From Physcomitrium patens (lineage: Eukaryota; Streptophyta; Bryopsida; Funariales; Funariaceae): a stretch of 64,000 nt of DNA. Positions 54,755 to 64,000 of the stretch are shown in pieces. The notes beneath the pieces are model-generated. The model saw nothing but the letters and a program-made list of their open reading frames with translations, searched no databases and had not been told where the DNA came from. The stretch spans positions 7,430,701-7,494,700 of the forward strand of contig NC_037261.1 of NCBI RefSeq assembly GCF_000002425.4. The letters run 5' to 3'. A program made the position numbers and the translations under genes. Within the stretch, counting starts at the first letter, position 1, and each line of letters begins with the position of its first letter.

Positions 54755-56460
54755 TTGATGGTACATGAAAGCAAAAAGGTTGAATTTAGAGCTTTGAATG
54801 TAGCTACAAGTGGATCTTCAAGCGCAGCTTCAAGTGAAATTTCTACTGGTGACCAAGGTATGTACTTTGATCCAAACACTGTAAAAATATTTCAAGCATT
54901 TATATTATTTATACAAGAGCAAGAGGGCAATGATCACAAATAGGCTTTGGCAACCAAAGTATTGTAAGCAATGGTTAACAAGGTTGACCAATTTGATGGG
55001 AGAGATATTTTTAAATATTTAAGATGTTATGTGTGGAAAATGGAATTGAATCACGTTTCTAAAAAGGAGATGATTCAATTATTTGAGCTTGCTATGGTAC
55101 TAGGGATAAGAGAGCATATACAATCTATTACAGAGTAATTTAGAAGTTCATGGAAGATATTTTTACATGCATTGAAGAATGAATATTTTTTGGAAGATAG
55201 TGATTGAGTTACTAAGAAATCATTCTTGAAATGAATTGAGTGATCTAACAAAAATTTACAAGCTATAAAATTATTAAGAGAATTTGAAAGGCAATTTTTT
55301 TGATTATCGAAAATAAAAAAGTTAAAATTGGGACCAAACAAGGTTGAATTGTTTCTTCAAGCTGTTGATGGAGAATTATAAGAGAAATTAGATGTTCTTC
55401 TTGAAGATAAAGAAGAAGAAGAAGGATTGACAATAAAGTAGAGAGCTGTTGAAGATGCTATTGGATTACTTACAAAAAAAGAAAAGAGAAAGGATAGATT
55501 TGGTACTCGAAGAGTGGTATAAGTACCAAAGTTCTTAATGCCTATTATATGATTGACCATGCCCATTATCCAACCTCCATTGACTACACCAATGAAAGAA
55601 GATATAGAACTTGAAGAGATTATACAAGGGATGCAAGATCTTCAAATCAAACTTGCAAGGTTTGAAGAAAAGATTTCTACAATAAGTTCAAAGGCTACTT
55701 TTAAACAAAGATACGTACAAAGATGTATTTGGTGTCATGATAATTTTCATTCTCAAAAAGATTGTGGTGAATTTGATAAGATCGTACAAGAAGGCATTGT
55801 TTATTGGAAAGATGGGAAGGTTGCATTGAAAGAAACTGGTCATCTTTTCCAAATCAACTTTCGTAAAGGAGGCATGAAAGCATTAGTTAAAGATTATTTG
55901 ATAACACATGGAATTGCGGCAATAGAAGCTATAAGTTATAAAAATAGAGTGGATAATGATGGCAGACACAATTTTGTTGGAAATATTTAACTAGGTGGAC
56001 TTTGATCTTTTGTCATTTCTACAATGCAAAAAGAAAAGATGCTACAGGAAGCTTTGTTGAAAACTGCTGCAATAAATCATGGTACTACAGATTGAGAGGA
56101 TCTTGTAGAAGTTTTGCTTTAATGGAAGAAAAGAGGAGAAGAAATTTTGATGATTCAAGAGAAGGAAATTCTTCTAAGATACAAACTTGAGAATATAAGG
56201 CTCGTGTAGTGGCTTCATAAGAATTGCCCACAAAGGATACTTCAACAATATTAGAAGAAAAAGTAAAGAAGTTGAGAGATAAAGGTAAATTGATAATTTA
56301 TAAACTACTCTCTGATATTGAAGTGTCAACAGATTTAATGGGAGTACTTGAGGAACATATGTTCAATGCTAAGATTGAGTTTATATTAAAAGAAATTTTA
56401 AGAATTACCAAGAAAGAATGCCATGATATCATTATTGATGGTATTAAATGAAATAGGTAG
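54755..56460 (+). pseudogene. gag: E5 gag
   Basis: It opens with VHESKKVEFRALN and a Ser-rich stretch, then KVDQFDGRDIFKYLRCYVWK, the Gag core. GPNKVELFLQAVDGEL, an acidic DKEEEEG stretch and a 145-codon open part (55553-55990) follow. That part has a helical MQDLQIKLARFEEKIS segment and one intact knuckle, CIWCHDNFHSQKDC (CX2CX4HX4C). A conserved tail (YKLLSDIEVSTDLMGVLEEH and LKEILRITKKECHDIIIDGI) lies at 56224-56451. About ten stops lie in between. This Gag is unlike those of A, E1 or E2. Confidence 0.75.
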
Positions 56461-56639
56461 TTAATGGAAGAAGATGGATTGAAACATATTATTGATGCAC
56501 ACATATATGAAAGTGAAGAAGATATACTTGATAATTGTTACAAACAATCATCAAGTGAAGGGAGGAGTCATAATTAAAGATTACATTTAGATGATCAAGG
56601 TAATAAAGATAGAGAGGTTTCAAGTCATTGTACTCAAAA

Positions 56640-57200
56640 AGCATTGGGCTAGAGCAACTATAGAGGCATTTGTAAAGATTGAAGATATGAGCCGGTTGTT
56701 GCTTTGATTGACCATGGTTCAAAGATAAACCTTATGTCTAAAGATCTTTTTATGAATTGATATGGAGGATGGATGGACAATACGGGCAGTCTATAATACA
56801 CGAGGGGACTTATATGGTGCTTGCCTAAATGTAAAAATTCGGATTGATGATGTTACAATGGAACAAAAAAAAATTCTTTAAGATGCAACATCTTATCTTT
56901 TTATTTTGGAACAACCATATATTATTGCAATTCGGATGTAAACAAAGGTACTTGATGATGGTTCAGCTTATGCACAAATTTATAATGAAGATGGAAGGGT
57001 GGCAATACAATTTTTGACTATGCCTCCAAATCATGAGAGGAATCGAGACAAATTGAGAGAAAATCTATTGCCAAGGGTTGTTGAAGAATTCGAGGATTAT
57101 TTGAGGGTACCTCTATAAAGTAAAATTATAAAGATATAGAAAGAGAGGTACTCTCGTAAGATATAAGTACCTTTAATTGAAGATTTATTAATATTTTTGA
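56640..57200 (+). pseudogene. pol: E5 protease
   Basis: VALIDHGSKINLMSKDLF is the aspartic protease loop (DHGS in place of DTGA/DSGA). After a shift, AVYNTRGDLYGACLNVKIRI, YLFILEQPYII and VLDDGSAYAQIYNEDGRVAI follow as flap and C-terminal part. Several stops. Confidence 0.7.
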
Positions 57201-57299
57201 AAATAGAAGCATTATGTATAAGAAGTTTGATGATTTAAAAATAAAAAAATGAAGAAATTAAGTCCTATTAATAAAGAATAATATAAATTAGGAATATTA

Positions 57300-58640
57300 G
57301 AAGATAATGAAAAGATTACTTATATTTATGAAGAAAATGGATTGGAGGATCTTTTGGAATTGACTGCATCTATTGGATTAGGTAATGATGATAAAGTTAT
57401 ATCAATTCATTCAAGAGAAGTTTATGATATGATTGAATCTTTTCAAGCATCGGAGGTTATAGTTGAGACAAAATATAAGACAATAGATAAGAAAGTTAAA
57501 CCGGTTACCAAACCTTTGTCAGAAGATTCTAAAGAACAAATAGGAGAAGTATCAAGAGAAAGGAGCTTGAGAGATCTAAAGAATATTGGTCACAAGTTTA
57601 CTAAAGAGACTTTTGAAACATTAAAGATTGATTCTGATGGTTCTTTATTACCTACTTCAAAGAGATATTGGCAAAACAAAGTAAATCATTTGCCTTTGAA
57701 TCTTATGAAATTGGATGTGTGAGTCGAAATATTATAACACCTATGGTTATTTTCACTATACCATATGTACCTTGGAGTCTAAGGCCAATTCCAGTATCAA
57801 AGGCACATTTACCAAGCTTAGTGGAATTATTAAAAGAAAAGATGAAGGTGAAGATTTTGGAGCCCTCTTTTGAACCATGATCTAGTCGATGATTTACAGT
57901 ACTTAAGAAAAATGGATCATTATGTTTTATTCAAGATATGCAACTAATGAATGTAGTAACTATCAAGAATGCAAGAATTGGGCCTATAATAGATGAATTT
58001 ACTAAGGCATTTGTAGAAAGGGCAATCCATTCAATGTGTGATTTGTATTTGAGTTATGACCAATTTCAACTTGTAGAAAGAAGTAGAGATATAACAACAA
58101 TGAGAATGCTACTTGGATTAGTTAGAATGTGTACTCTTCTTCAAGGCGTAGCCAACTCAATTGTGCACATGATGAATAGGATGAATAAGGTATTGAGAGA
58201 TTTTATTCTTGAGAAGGCTATGCCTTTTCTGATGATATTCTTATAAAGGGATACAAAAAAGAAGACAAGGATGAAACTTTAGATAAAAAGGGATGTCGCA
58301 AGTTTGTTGGTGATCATATACAAGATTTTAAAAAAATATTAACTCGGCTTGGAGAAGTTCATCTTACATTATTGGATATAAAATCTACATTTGAAGTACA
58401 AGAGGTTGTAATTATTGGACATTTGTGTAGATATTTTGGAAAAAAACGAGATTTGACTAAAGTTGACATGATTGAAAGAATGGAAGAGGATTGTAATTTT
58501 TTAACAGAGGTTCGCAAGTTTTTAGATGCATGTGTATTTTATCATATTTGGATTCTTCATTATGTTCACATAGTTGATCCATTATATGAACTATTATGCA
58601 AAGGCTATCAATTTTAAATGAGAAGAAAAGCATGTTAAAG
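57300..58640 (+). pseudogene. pol: E5 reverse transcriptase
   Basis: 57342-57722 is the connector, ending in KIDSDGSLLPTSKRYWQNKV. RT blocks follow in changing frames: CVSRNIITPMVIFTIPYVPW, LRPIPVSKAHLPSLVELLKE, IGPIIDEFTKAFVERAIHSM, SYDQFQLVERSRDITTMRML and LVRMCTLLQGVANSIVHMMN. The catalytic site is split by a frameshift (AMPF then SDDILIKG; the expected PFLDDI appears as FSDD). 58372-58617 holds LTEVRKFLDACVFYHIWILH and DPLYELL. The DLYS.YDQF variant separates it from the usual DL.SGYHQ lineages. Confidence 0.82.
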
Positions 58641-59140
58641 CAGTGCAAAGATTGAAGAAATTATTGATATTGCTTATAATGTTGAGAAAGGTTGATTATA
58701 AGTGCAATAGACTAATGATTCTTATTGTAGATATTAGTCCCATTGCCATTGAATGGGCTGTAAGTCAAGATGACTCGAATGGACACAGATTTGCAGTACG
58801 ATTTAGAGCTAAGGTTATAAGTACTTGCCAATGTGCATATTCATAGGTAAAAAAAAAAACTACAGGGAATTGTTTTAGCTATAGAAGCTGAAAAGGATTA
58901 TTTGATTGGAGCTATAGTAGTAATTGAAACAAATTTTTTGCCTTTACTTCGAATGATTACCAATTGTACAACACCAAATATTGTGATGTTGAGATGGATT
59001 GCTTATATCAAATTACTAAATCTTGAATTTAGGCATGTTGTAGGGAAAGACAATCCAGTAGCAGATTTGTTATCTCGAGCAGTATATGAAAGAAAAGATA
59101 AGATGGTTGAAGATATTGATGATGTTGGAACAAAATTCTA
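58641..59140 (+). pseudogene. pol: E5 RNase H
   Basis: LMILIVDISPIAIEWAVSQD (first Asp) and HRFAVRFRAKVIS lie at 58643-58846. A stretch of stops with ELFEL-type Glu block follows at about 58860-58900. 58902-59357 reads VVIETNFLPLLRM (Asp read as Asn), MLRWIAYIKLLNLEFRHVVG and NPVADLLSRAVY (last Asp). Confidence 0.78.
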
Positions 59141-60590
59141 TTCAGTGTCAAATTTTAATAAGGAAGACAAGATGTTTTTTGAAGAGCTTTATAAAGGAGA
59201 ATTACTAAAAATTGGTCTTTATTTGAATACCTTGACTAAACAAGAGAAGTGGTTAACAAAAAAATTTAATCAAATAAAAAAAAAGGCTTATGGATTTTCA
59301 CTTCGAGAAAGATTTTTATGGAAGATACCAAAGAAAGGAATTGGAATGCCAAGATGAATAATAGGTATGAAAGAAGATCAACAAAGACTATTTAAAGAGT
59401 TTTATGAGAATCCGTGGGTGGGATATAGAGGAATTTGAGCTACTTTTGCTTAAATGAAGGACCAATATTGGTGGAAGAGTATGTATCGAGATGTAACTTT
59501 GTTTGTAGAATCTTGTATAACTTGTCAGGTGTATTCAAATAAACGACTTCGAGATGGGTTATATCTGACATATCCTTTGGCTATTCATTTTAAATGGATT
59601 GTAGATTTGGTTATTATACTGATGAGACTATGGCAAATGAGATATTTAGTTTTGGCTTGTGAAGATTTATCAAACTAAGTAGAAGGCAAGGCATTAAGAA
59701 AAAAGTCTACAGAGGAAATTTGCAGGTTTTTTACTTGAGTAAGTTATTTGTTGCTATAGATGTGTGGAAAAGATCACTGCATATTAAGGAGAATTGGATG
59801 TACATGAAGCTCGTGATTTTTTTAAGAGATGTGGGATCAAATTATCATTGACTACTACTTATAATGTAGAGGGGAATGCAAAGAGTGAATGTGGGCATCC
59901 ACCAATTGTAAAAGCCTTAGTTAAAGTTTCCAATGGAAGAATGAGAGAATGGCCTCGACTTCTACCTTATGCATTATGGATTGATCGAACAACATATGGT
60001 TCAGTGATAGGATATATGCCAATAGAAATTTTGACAAGTCAAAAACCAATTATGCCAATTAAAAAAAATGTGCTAACTTGGAGTATGCTACCATGGGAAG
60101 ATGAGTTGACAATGGAAGAACTGCTAGCCATTAGAATTTGACAACTTGAACAAAGATTGGAAGATGTAGAACTGACATTAAAAAGGTTATGAAAAGTAAG
60201 GTTAGGAAATAAGACTCGATTTGATAAGCAACATCGATTGAGTCCTAGAGAAATTGAAGAAGGTGATTGGGTACTTGTTTATGATAATAGTCTGGATAAC
60301 CAACATAGTACTTTGTGAAAGTTTTCAAAACGTTGGTTTGAACCATGTATAATAGTAACAGTTCATGATAATGCTACATATTCATTAAGAAAGGTATATG
60401 GTACGAGGTTGAAAATATCTATTGTTGAGAAGCGAGTGAAGATTTTTAAAAGACAAGATAGAGAAATCAATATAGAAGATCATGCTAAAGATATCGATAT
60501 TTTTGAAGAAGACAATTGTTTTGAAGAGGATGATGAAAATAGAGATGAAGGATTTGACGAAGAAAATGAAGAGATAGTGTGATGCCAATT
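59141..60590 (+). pseudogene. pol: E5 integrase
   Basis: A KKAYGFSLRERFLWKIPKKG segment precedes the zinc domain, in which NPWVGYRGI has lost the His pair (HxSPWAGHRG expected) while ESCITCQV keeps the two Cys. The core has FKWIVDLVIILM with the first Asp, GELDVHEARDFFKRCGIKLS after the second, and NVEGNAKSECGHPPIVKALV with the Glu. 59794-60141 continues to LPYALWIDRTTYGSV. The tail reads EGDWVLVYDNSLDNQH and acidic EEDDENRDEGFDEENEE. No chromodomain. Several stops and shifts. Confidence 0.8.
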
Positions 60591-60634
60591 ATGGCATATA
60601 ATTCATTTGGCGCATGCCAAAGGATGCGTAGGTT

Positions 60635-60647
60635 AAGAAGGAGTGGA
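60635..60647 (+). promoter_or_regulatory. polypurine tract of E5
   Basis: AAGAAGGAGTGGA immediately precedes the TGTCGTGATG start of the 3' LTR. Confidence 0.8.
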
Positions 60648-61959
60648 TGTCGTGATGAAACATGACTATATAATGAAATTATAATCAAAATTAAAATTTT
60701 AATTAATATCTAATTATCTTAGTTTAATTTTAATTTGAGGTATCTAAACTTGGCTTTTATAAAAGCCTCTTAGGTTATTTTCTTATCTTAATAGTTAGTA
60801 GATTGAAAGTTAGTTAGTAATTTTACCTTCTAGGTTGTAGAGACTCTTCTACTATCTTAGAAAGACCATAAATTTATAAAATCAGGATAGAAGAGATATG
60901 TTTGATACTAGGATCAAGTTAAGGGTAGAATTAGACTAAAAAATCCTTAGGATAAGTTAGATTGATACCCAAGGATCGACCATTTATGAAACAGGGTCGA
61001 AATCACACCTTTGGTCTCTAAAATGACCACCAAGGACAAGTTAAGGATTCATTTGAAGATCAGAGGATAAGATTTGAGAGTTAGCTTGAAGTTCTTTTTA
61101 GAGGCATAACGATTGTTTTTGGAGGATTTTTGAGAACTTAGCAATTGTTGTTTGAAGTCAAGGTTTGTATTAGTGATTTGGATTTTATATAATATAATTT
61201 GGGCTAGTAATTTTGGCTAGTTCGTGTAATTGGTCTCACATCTATATTCAAAAATTTGATACTATTTGGATTATTAGATGTGCTAAGTATATACAAAATT
61301 TTGTGATAATCTAATAGTGTGGTTTTGAGATATCTAATTTTTAGCATAAGAGGGTTTCATAAAGTGGCAATTTGAGGTTGGATAGGATTTCTATGATATC
61401 TAAAGATCTATTAATTGGATTAAGATGAAAATTGGAATAGTATTAAAGGACTTAAAGATCAAGCTACATACGAAATTTGAGACAAAGTTAATTATTAGAA
61501 AGAGAAAAATCATTGCTAGGATTTCTGCTATGTTTTTGAAGTTGGTGGCTAAGTGACATCAATGCAATTTTTGGAGGTTTTCTTACAATTTGTAAGTTGG
61601 ATTCGACTAAAAATTCTTAAGCATATAGAAGACTTACATTGATAATTGCATGCAAAATTCCACATCAAGTGGACAATCAAATTGGATGTTACAACTTGTT
61701 AAAACTAATTGATTAGGATTGGAGTTCACAAGAAAAATCTTAATTGCTTAAATATGAAAGTAACAAGGTAATTGGGATTTATGTATGGTTAAGACTACTA
61801 AGAAGAATTTTTTTAGTACTTTTGAATTGAAATTCAGATTATATTGTCTTCGTATGGACGAAACCTGTTAGGATTTCATGGCTACTTGTGAATTACGATC
61901 TCACCTTCCATAGCTAGGTGCCTGATGCATTCCTAAGTAAGAGAACAGATAATACAATA
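60648..61959 (+). repeat. 3' LTR of E5 (family B)
   Basis: Starts TGTCGTGATGAAACATG, ends AATACAATA. 1312 bp. It keeps the original start better than the 5' copy, which reads ATTAATGATG. Confidence 0.88.
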
Positions 61960-61966
61960 ATGTCAT

Positions 61967-62708
61967 TGTAGAATAAGTAGTTATTTTTAGAATGTAGATA
62001 CCTAGTGTATAGTATAAATAAGAATAGATAACTACTGAAAAGGTGGTTCAGTAGGTAGAATAGATGAAAAGGCAAGAAAAGTAGTTATCAATTGTAGTAT
62101 AGGAGTTGGTATCTTGGGGTAGTATAAGGAGGGTGGGAGAGGGGAAGAAAATGCTAGACTATAATAGTACCGAGCCGAGAATAAGCTTGGTGCTATCTCT
62201 TCTTCTTAATTTTCTTGTTTCTTTTGTGTTAGTATTGATTCTAGTGAAGAAAATTGATTTAATGAATCAATGTTTGATTTACGAAGTTATTTATGGATCA
62301 CTGTTTATCAATTGTTGTGAAAGATTGAGGATGTATGGAAGTTTTCAATCATTGTTTATCGCAAGGTTATAAATTCAGTGGAGAGGAATTGTAATCGAAT
62401 GAATTATCTCGATCAGATTTTGTAGATTAAAAGTTGTTCATTCCAGGGTTTGGGTTGTGCTTGTATATTCATGAATTACAAAGGGTACTCAAATTGATAT
62501 CGTGATTGTTACTGTATTGATATGAAAGAGTGGACAGTAGGAAGAAAAGTTAAGTGTTCTTTGGTATTGTAAGCATTCAGCAATAGCGGTTAATTGTGTG
62601 ACCTTAACAATTGCAGCTCATATACATGGTCTTTTCCTGTGCTCGAATTCTCTTATACGAGTTTATTCTGGGAGGTTTCTTCTAGAATAAGTAAAACGAC
62701 AACCACAT
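61967..62708 (+). repeat. 5' LTR of E3
   Basis: 742 bp, TGTAGAATAAGTAG...CAACCACA. The first 200 bp match the reverse complement of the E1 LTRs closely (GTAGATACCTAGTGTATAGT, GGTGGTTCAGTAGGTAGAAT); the middle differs more. The U5 end carries GTAAAACGAC, as E1 has GTAAAACGAG. Confidence 0.88.
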
Positions 62709-62711
62709 TTT

Positions 62712-62729
62712 AACACCGTTGTCAGAGAT
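62712..62729 (+). promoter_or_regulatory. primer binding site of E3, tRNA-Asp type, decayed
   Basis: TAACACCGTTGTCAGAGA differs from the plant tRNA-Asp PBS TGGCGCCGTTGTCGGGGA at five positions, all G-to-A. It lies 3 bases after the LTR, as in E1. Confidence 0.75.
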
Positions 62730-62814
62730 TGACAACATTATTGAGTTTTAGGAATGAACTGCAGAAGCAGTAAAGGAGATTAGGAAGCAAACTCAATAGA
62801 AATAATGAAAGGGT

Positions 62815-64000
62815 ATGGTTATTAAGAATGAGAATTTAACAGCAAAGAGAGTAAAGTAGTCAAAAGAAAGAACAAAGAGATCATAAGCAAGAAATTTGTT
62901 GTGTAACAAGTGAGTCGCAAATTAAAAAAGAAGCATCGACAAAGTTGGATTAAGCCATGGTTGCATGCTTGTTGGCATATTCGATCGTATCCAGAAGATG
63001 ATCAACCTCTAATATTTCAGAAGTACATACCATTAAAGAAATTTTCAAGAGCACTCGCGAAGAGCGCTGCTAATAGTCCAGCATACCTCTCGAAGGTATT
63101 AACGGAAAGCGAGGAAGGCATAGAAGAATTAGGTACCCTATTGGGTATTGTTCCAATTAGAAATACGTCCAATTCTAACAAGACTGGTTCTGAAGATCGG
63201 CATAAATCACTTGTCAATAAAGACCAATTCAGAGTATATCAAAATTTGTCAGGTTCACCTCATATTCAACCAGTAAAATTATTTGGAGATAATAATAATC
63301 AATCTAGAAGGCCTAGAAGTTTGAAAAAGACTTTTACGGGAGACAATTTTTATTTTAATAAGGAATTGAGCGGAACACCGGCATCTTTAATGGCATCCGG
63401 AGGACCAGCAGTTCTGATTGCAATTCAAATGGATGTAGTGGACGATCGAACGACTAGTGTTGTGCCATTACCTACTTTTTGGGGTTTGTCAGGTGTGGAT
63501 CTAGATCAATATTTGCCTCAACTCTTGACGACATGTAAAGCCAATAATGGCAAAACTGAAGATACTTGGTTAAAATGGCTACCAACGATATTAAAAGACA
63601 CAGCGTTTGAGTGATATAACCACCAACCTGTGGAACAATTTATCAATTGAGAGATATTGAAAAATACATTTTTAGTCCATTTTCAACCAATTGGTTTTGA
63701 AGAACATCTTAGAAAAAAATTAATGAACAGTAGAATGGTACCAGGAGAAGCGGTACAGTCATATTATGGTCGTGTAGCAGATATACTTCGAAAATGGCCA
63801 AATAACCAAATGTTGAAATTGTTCGTGTTGTCCATATTGGTTAATGGACTACATCCACCAGAATTAAAGATGTTTGTAAAAGAAGCCCAATCAGCCACCA
63901 TTACATCATCTCTTGAGCAAGCAAAAGTATAGGAGGAATGTCACTATGACCAGAACTTAACATTTGAAACCATGATGATTCCATCTCAAGGAAGTTATCA
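62815..64000 (+). pseudogene. gag: E3 gag, 5' part
   Basis: ATG at 62815 (MVIKNENLTAK, same start as E1) is followed by two stops and a one-base shift before 62910. Then 234 open codons run from KKKHRQSWIKPWLHACWHIR through EEGIEELGTLLGI and FYFNKELSGTPASLM to LKDTAFE at 63614. Two TGG codons have become TGA (at about 63612 and 63648) and a third TAG (63930), all Trp-to-stop. The Gag domain continues with HFQPIGFEEHLRKKLMNSRM and YYGRVADILRKWPNNQ. The window ends before the zinc knuckles. Confidence 0.85.

Larger units (their letters stand above)
53379..61959 (+). mobile_element. Ty3/gypsy element E5, full-length but decayed, divergent lineage
   Basis: Two LTRs of equal length (1309 and 1312 bp) bracket gag, protease, RT, RNase H and integrase in order, all on +. 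Flanks AAGT (53375-53378) and ATGT (61960-61963) fit a 4-bp duplication; A1 reads ATGT at the homologous gag position. The RT and integrase blocks do not match A, E1 or E2, so this is a third Ty3 lineage. Its LTR family (B) also supplies the solo LTRs S1-S6. Confidence 0.85.
61967..64000 (+). mobile_element. Ty3/gypsy element E3 (E1 family), 5' end, continues beyond window
   Basis: 5' LTR, decayed tRNA-Asp PBS and gag in + orientation. It starts 7 bp after the E5 3' LTR end. Closest relative here is E1. Confidence 0.9.

Noticed and set aside
1-64000. CRISPR array, tRNA, rRNA or bacterial-type operon
   Set aside because: No spaced direct-repeat array, cloverleaf with CCA-adjacent arm, or ribosomal block was recognised; the content is eukaryotic retroelement sequence.

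Overview
The window looks like an AT-rich stretch of plant nuclear heterochromatin made almost entirely of broken, nested LTR retrotransposons. I found no credible host gene, tRNA, rRNA or CRISPR array. Three things point to a land plant: Ty3/gypsy elements of the plant Tat/Athila-like (non-chromovirus) type with tRNA-Asp primer sites, Ty1/copia remnants, and a degenerate TTTAGGG-like array. A chromodomain-bearing Ty3 family with a fungal-style reverse transcriptase start (recalling the Tcn1-like chromoviruses described from fungi, mosses and lycophytes) suggests a seedless plant such as a bryophyte or lycophyte. That taxonomic guess is inference.

Layout. 1-3390: Ty1/copia remnant C1 (+). 3391-6665: chromovirus-like A1 (+). 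6680-9548: chromovirus A3 (-), with chromodomain and an LTR carrying a heat-shock-element ladder. 9549-26725: Ty3 element E2 (+), with a 1.3 kb LTR and a 2.5 kb leader. E2 is split exactly at its gag start codon by E1 (-, 13442-23338), the best preserved element of the window, with two LTRs, gag-pol and an extra ORF in env position. 26729-31845: E4 (-), a relative of E1 lacking its 5' half and interrupted by a solo LTR of family B. 31848-36383: A2 (-), another chromovirus-like element. 36702-44921: a graveyard of five solo or partial family-B LTRs in both orientations. 44922-47620: end of chromovirus A5 (+), with chromodomain and an LTR nested inside an LTR. 47621-51890: two copia remnants, C3 (+) and C2 (-). 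51898-53378: A4 (+), LTR plus gag. 53379-61959: E5 (+), a complete-length but heavily mutated element of a divergent Ty3 group with 1.31 kb family-B LTRs. 61967-64000: E3 (+), 5' LTR and gag of an E1-family element running off the window.

How the parts worked: in each element gag encodes the particle protein with zinc knuckles, and pol encodes protease, reverse transcriptase, RNase H and integrase. LTRs supply promoter and polyadenylation, and PBS and PPT prime the two cDNA strands. None of the copies here can be autonomous as read: all carry stops, shifts or deletions. Many of the lesions are C-to-T or G-to-A, as expected from deamination of methylated cytosines.

Most noteworthy are a roughly 150-bp HSE-like (GAAnnTTC) ladder in the U3 of A3, the 549-codon ORF3 with a long coiled coil downstream of integrase in E1 (with a related remnant in E4), the insertion of E1 on the start codon of another element, and a telomere-like array inside a solo LTR.
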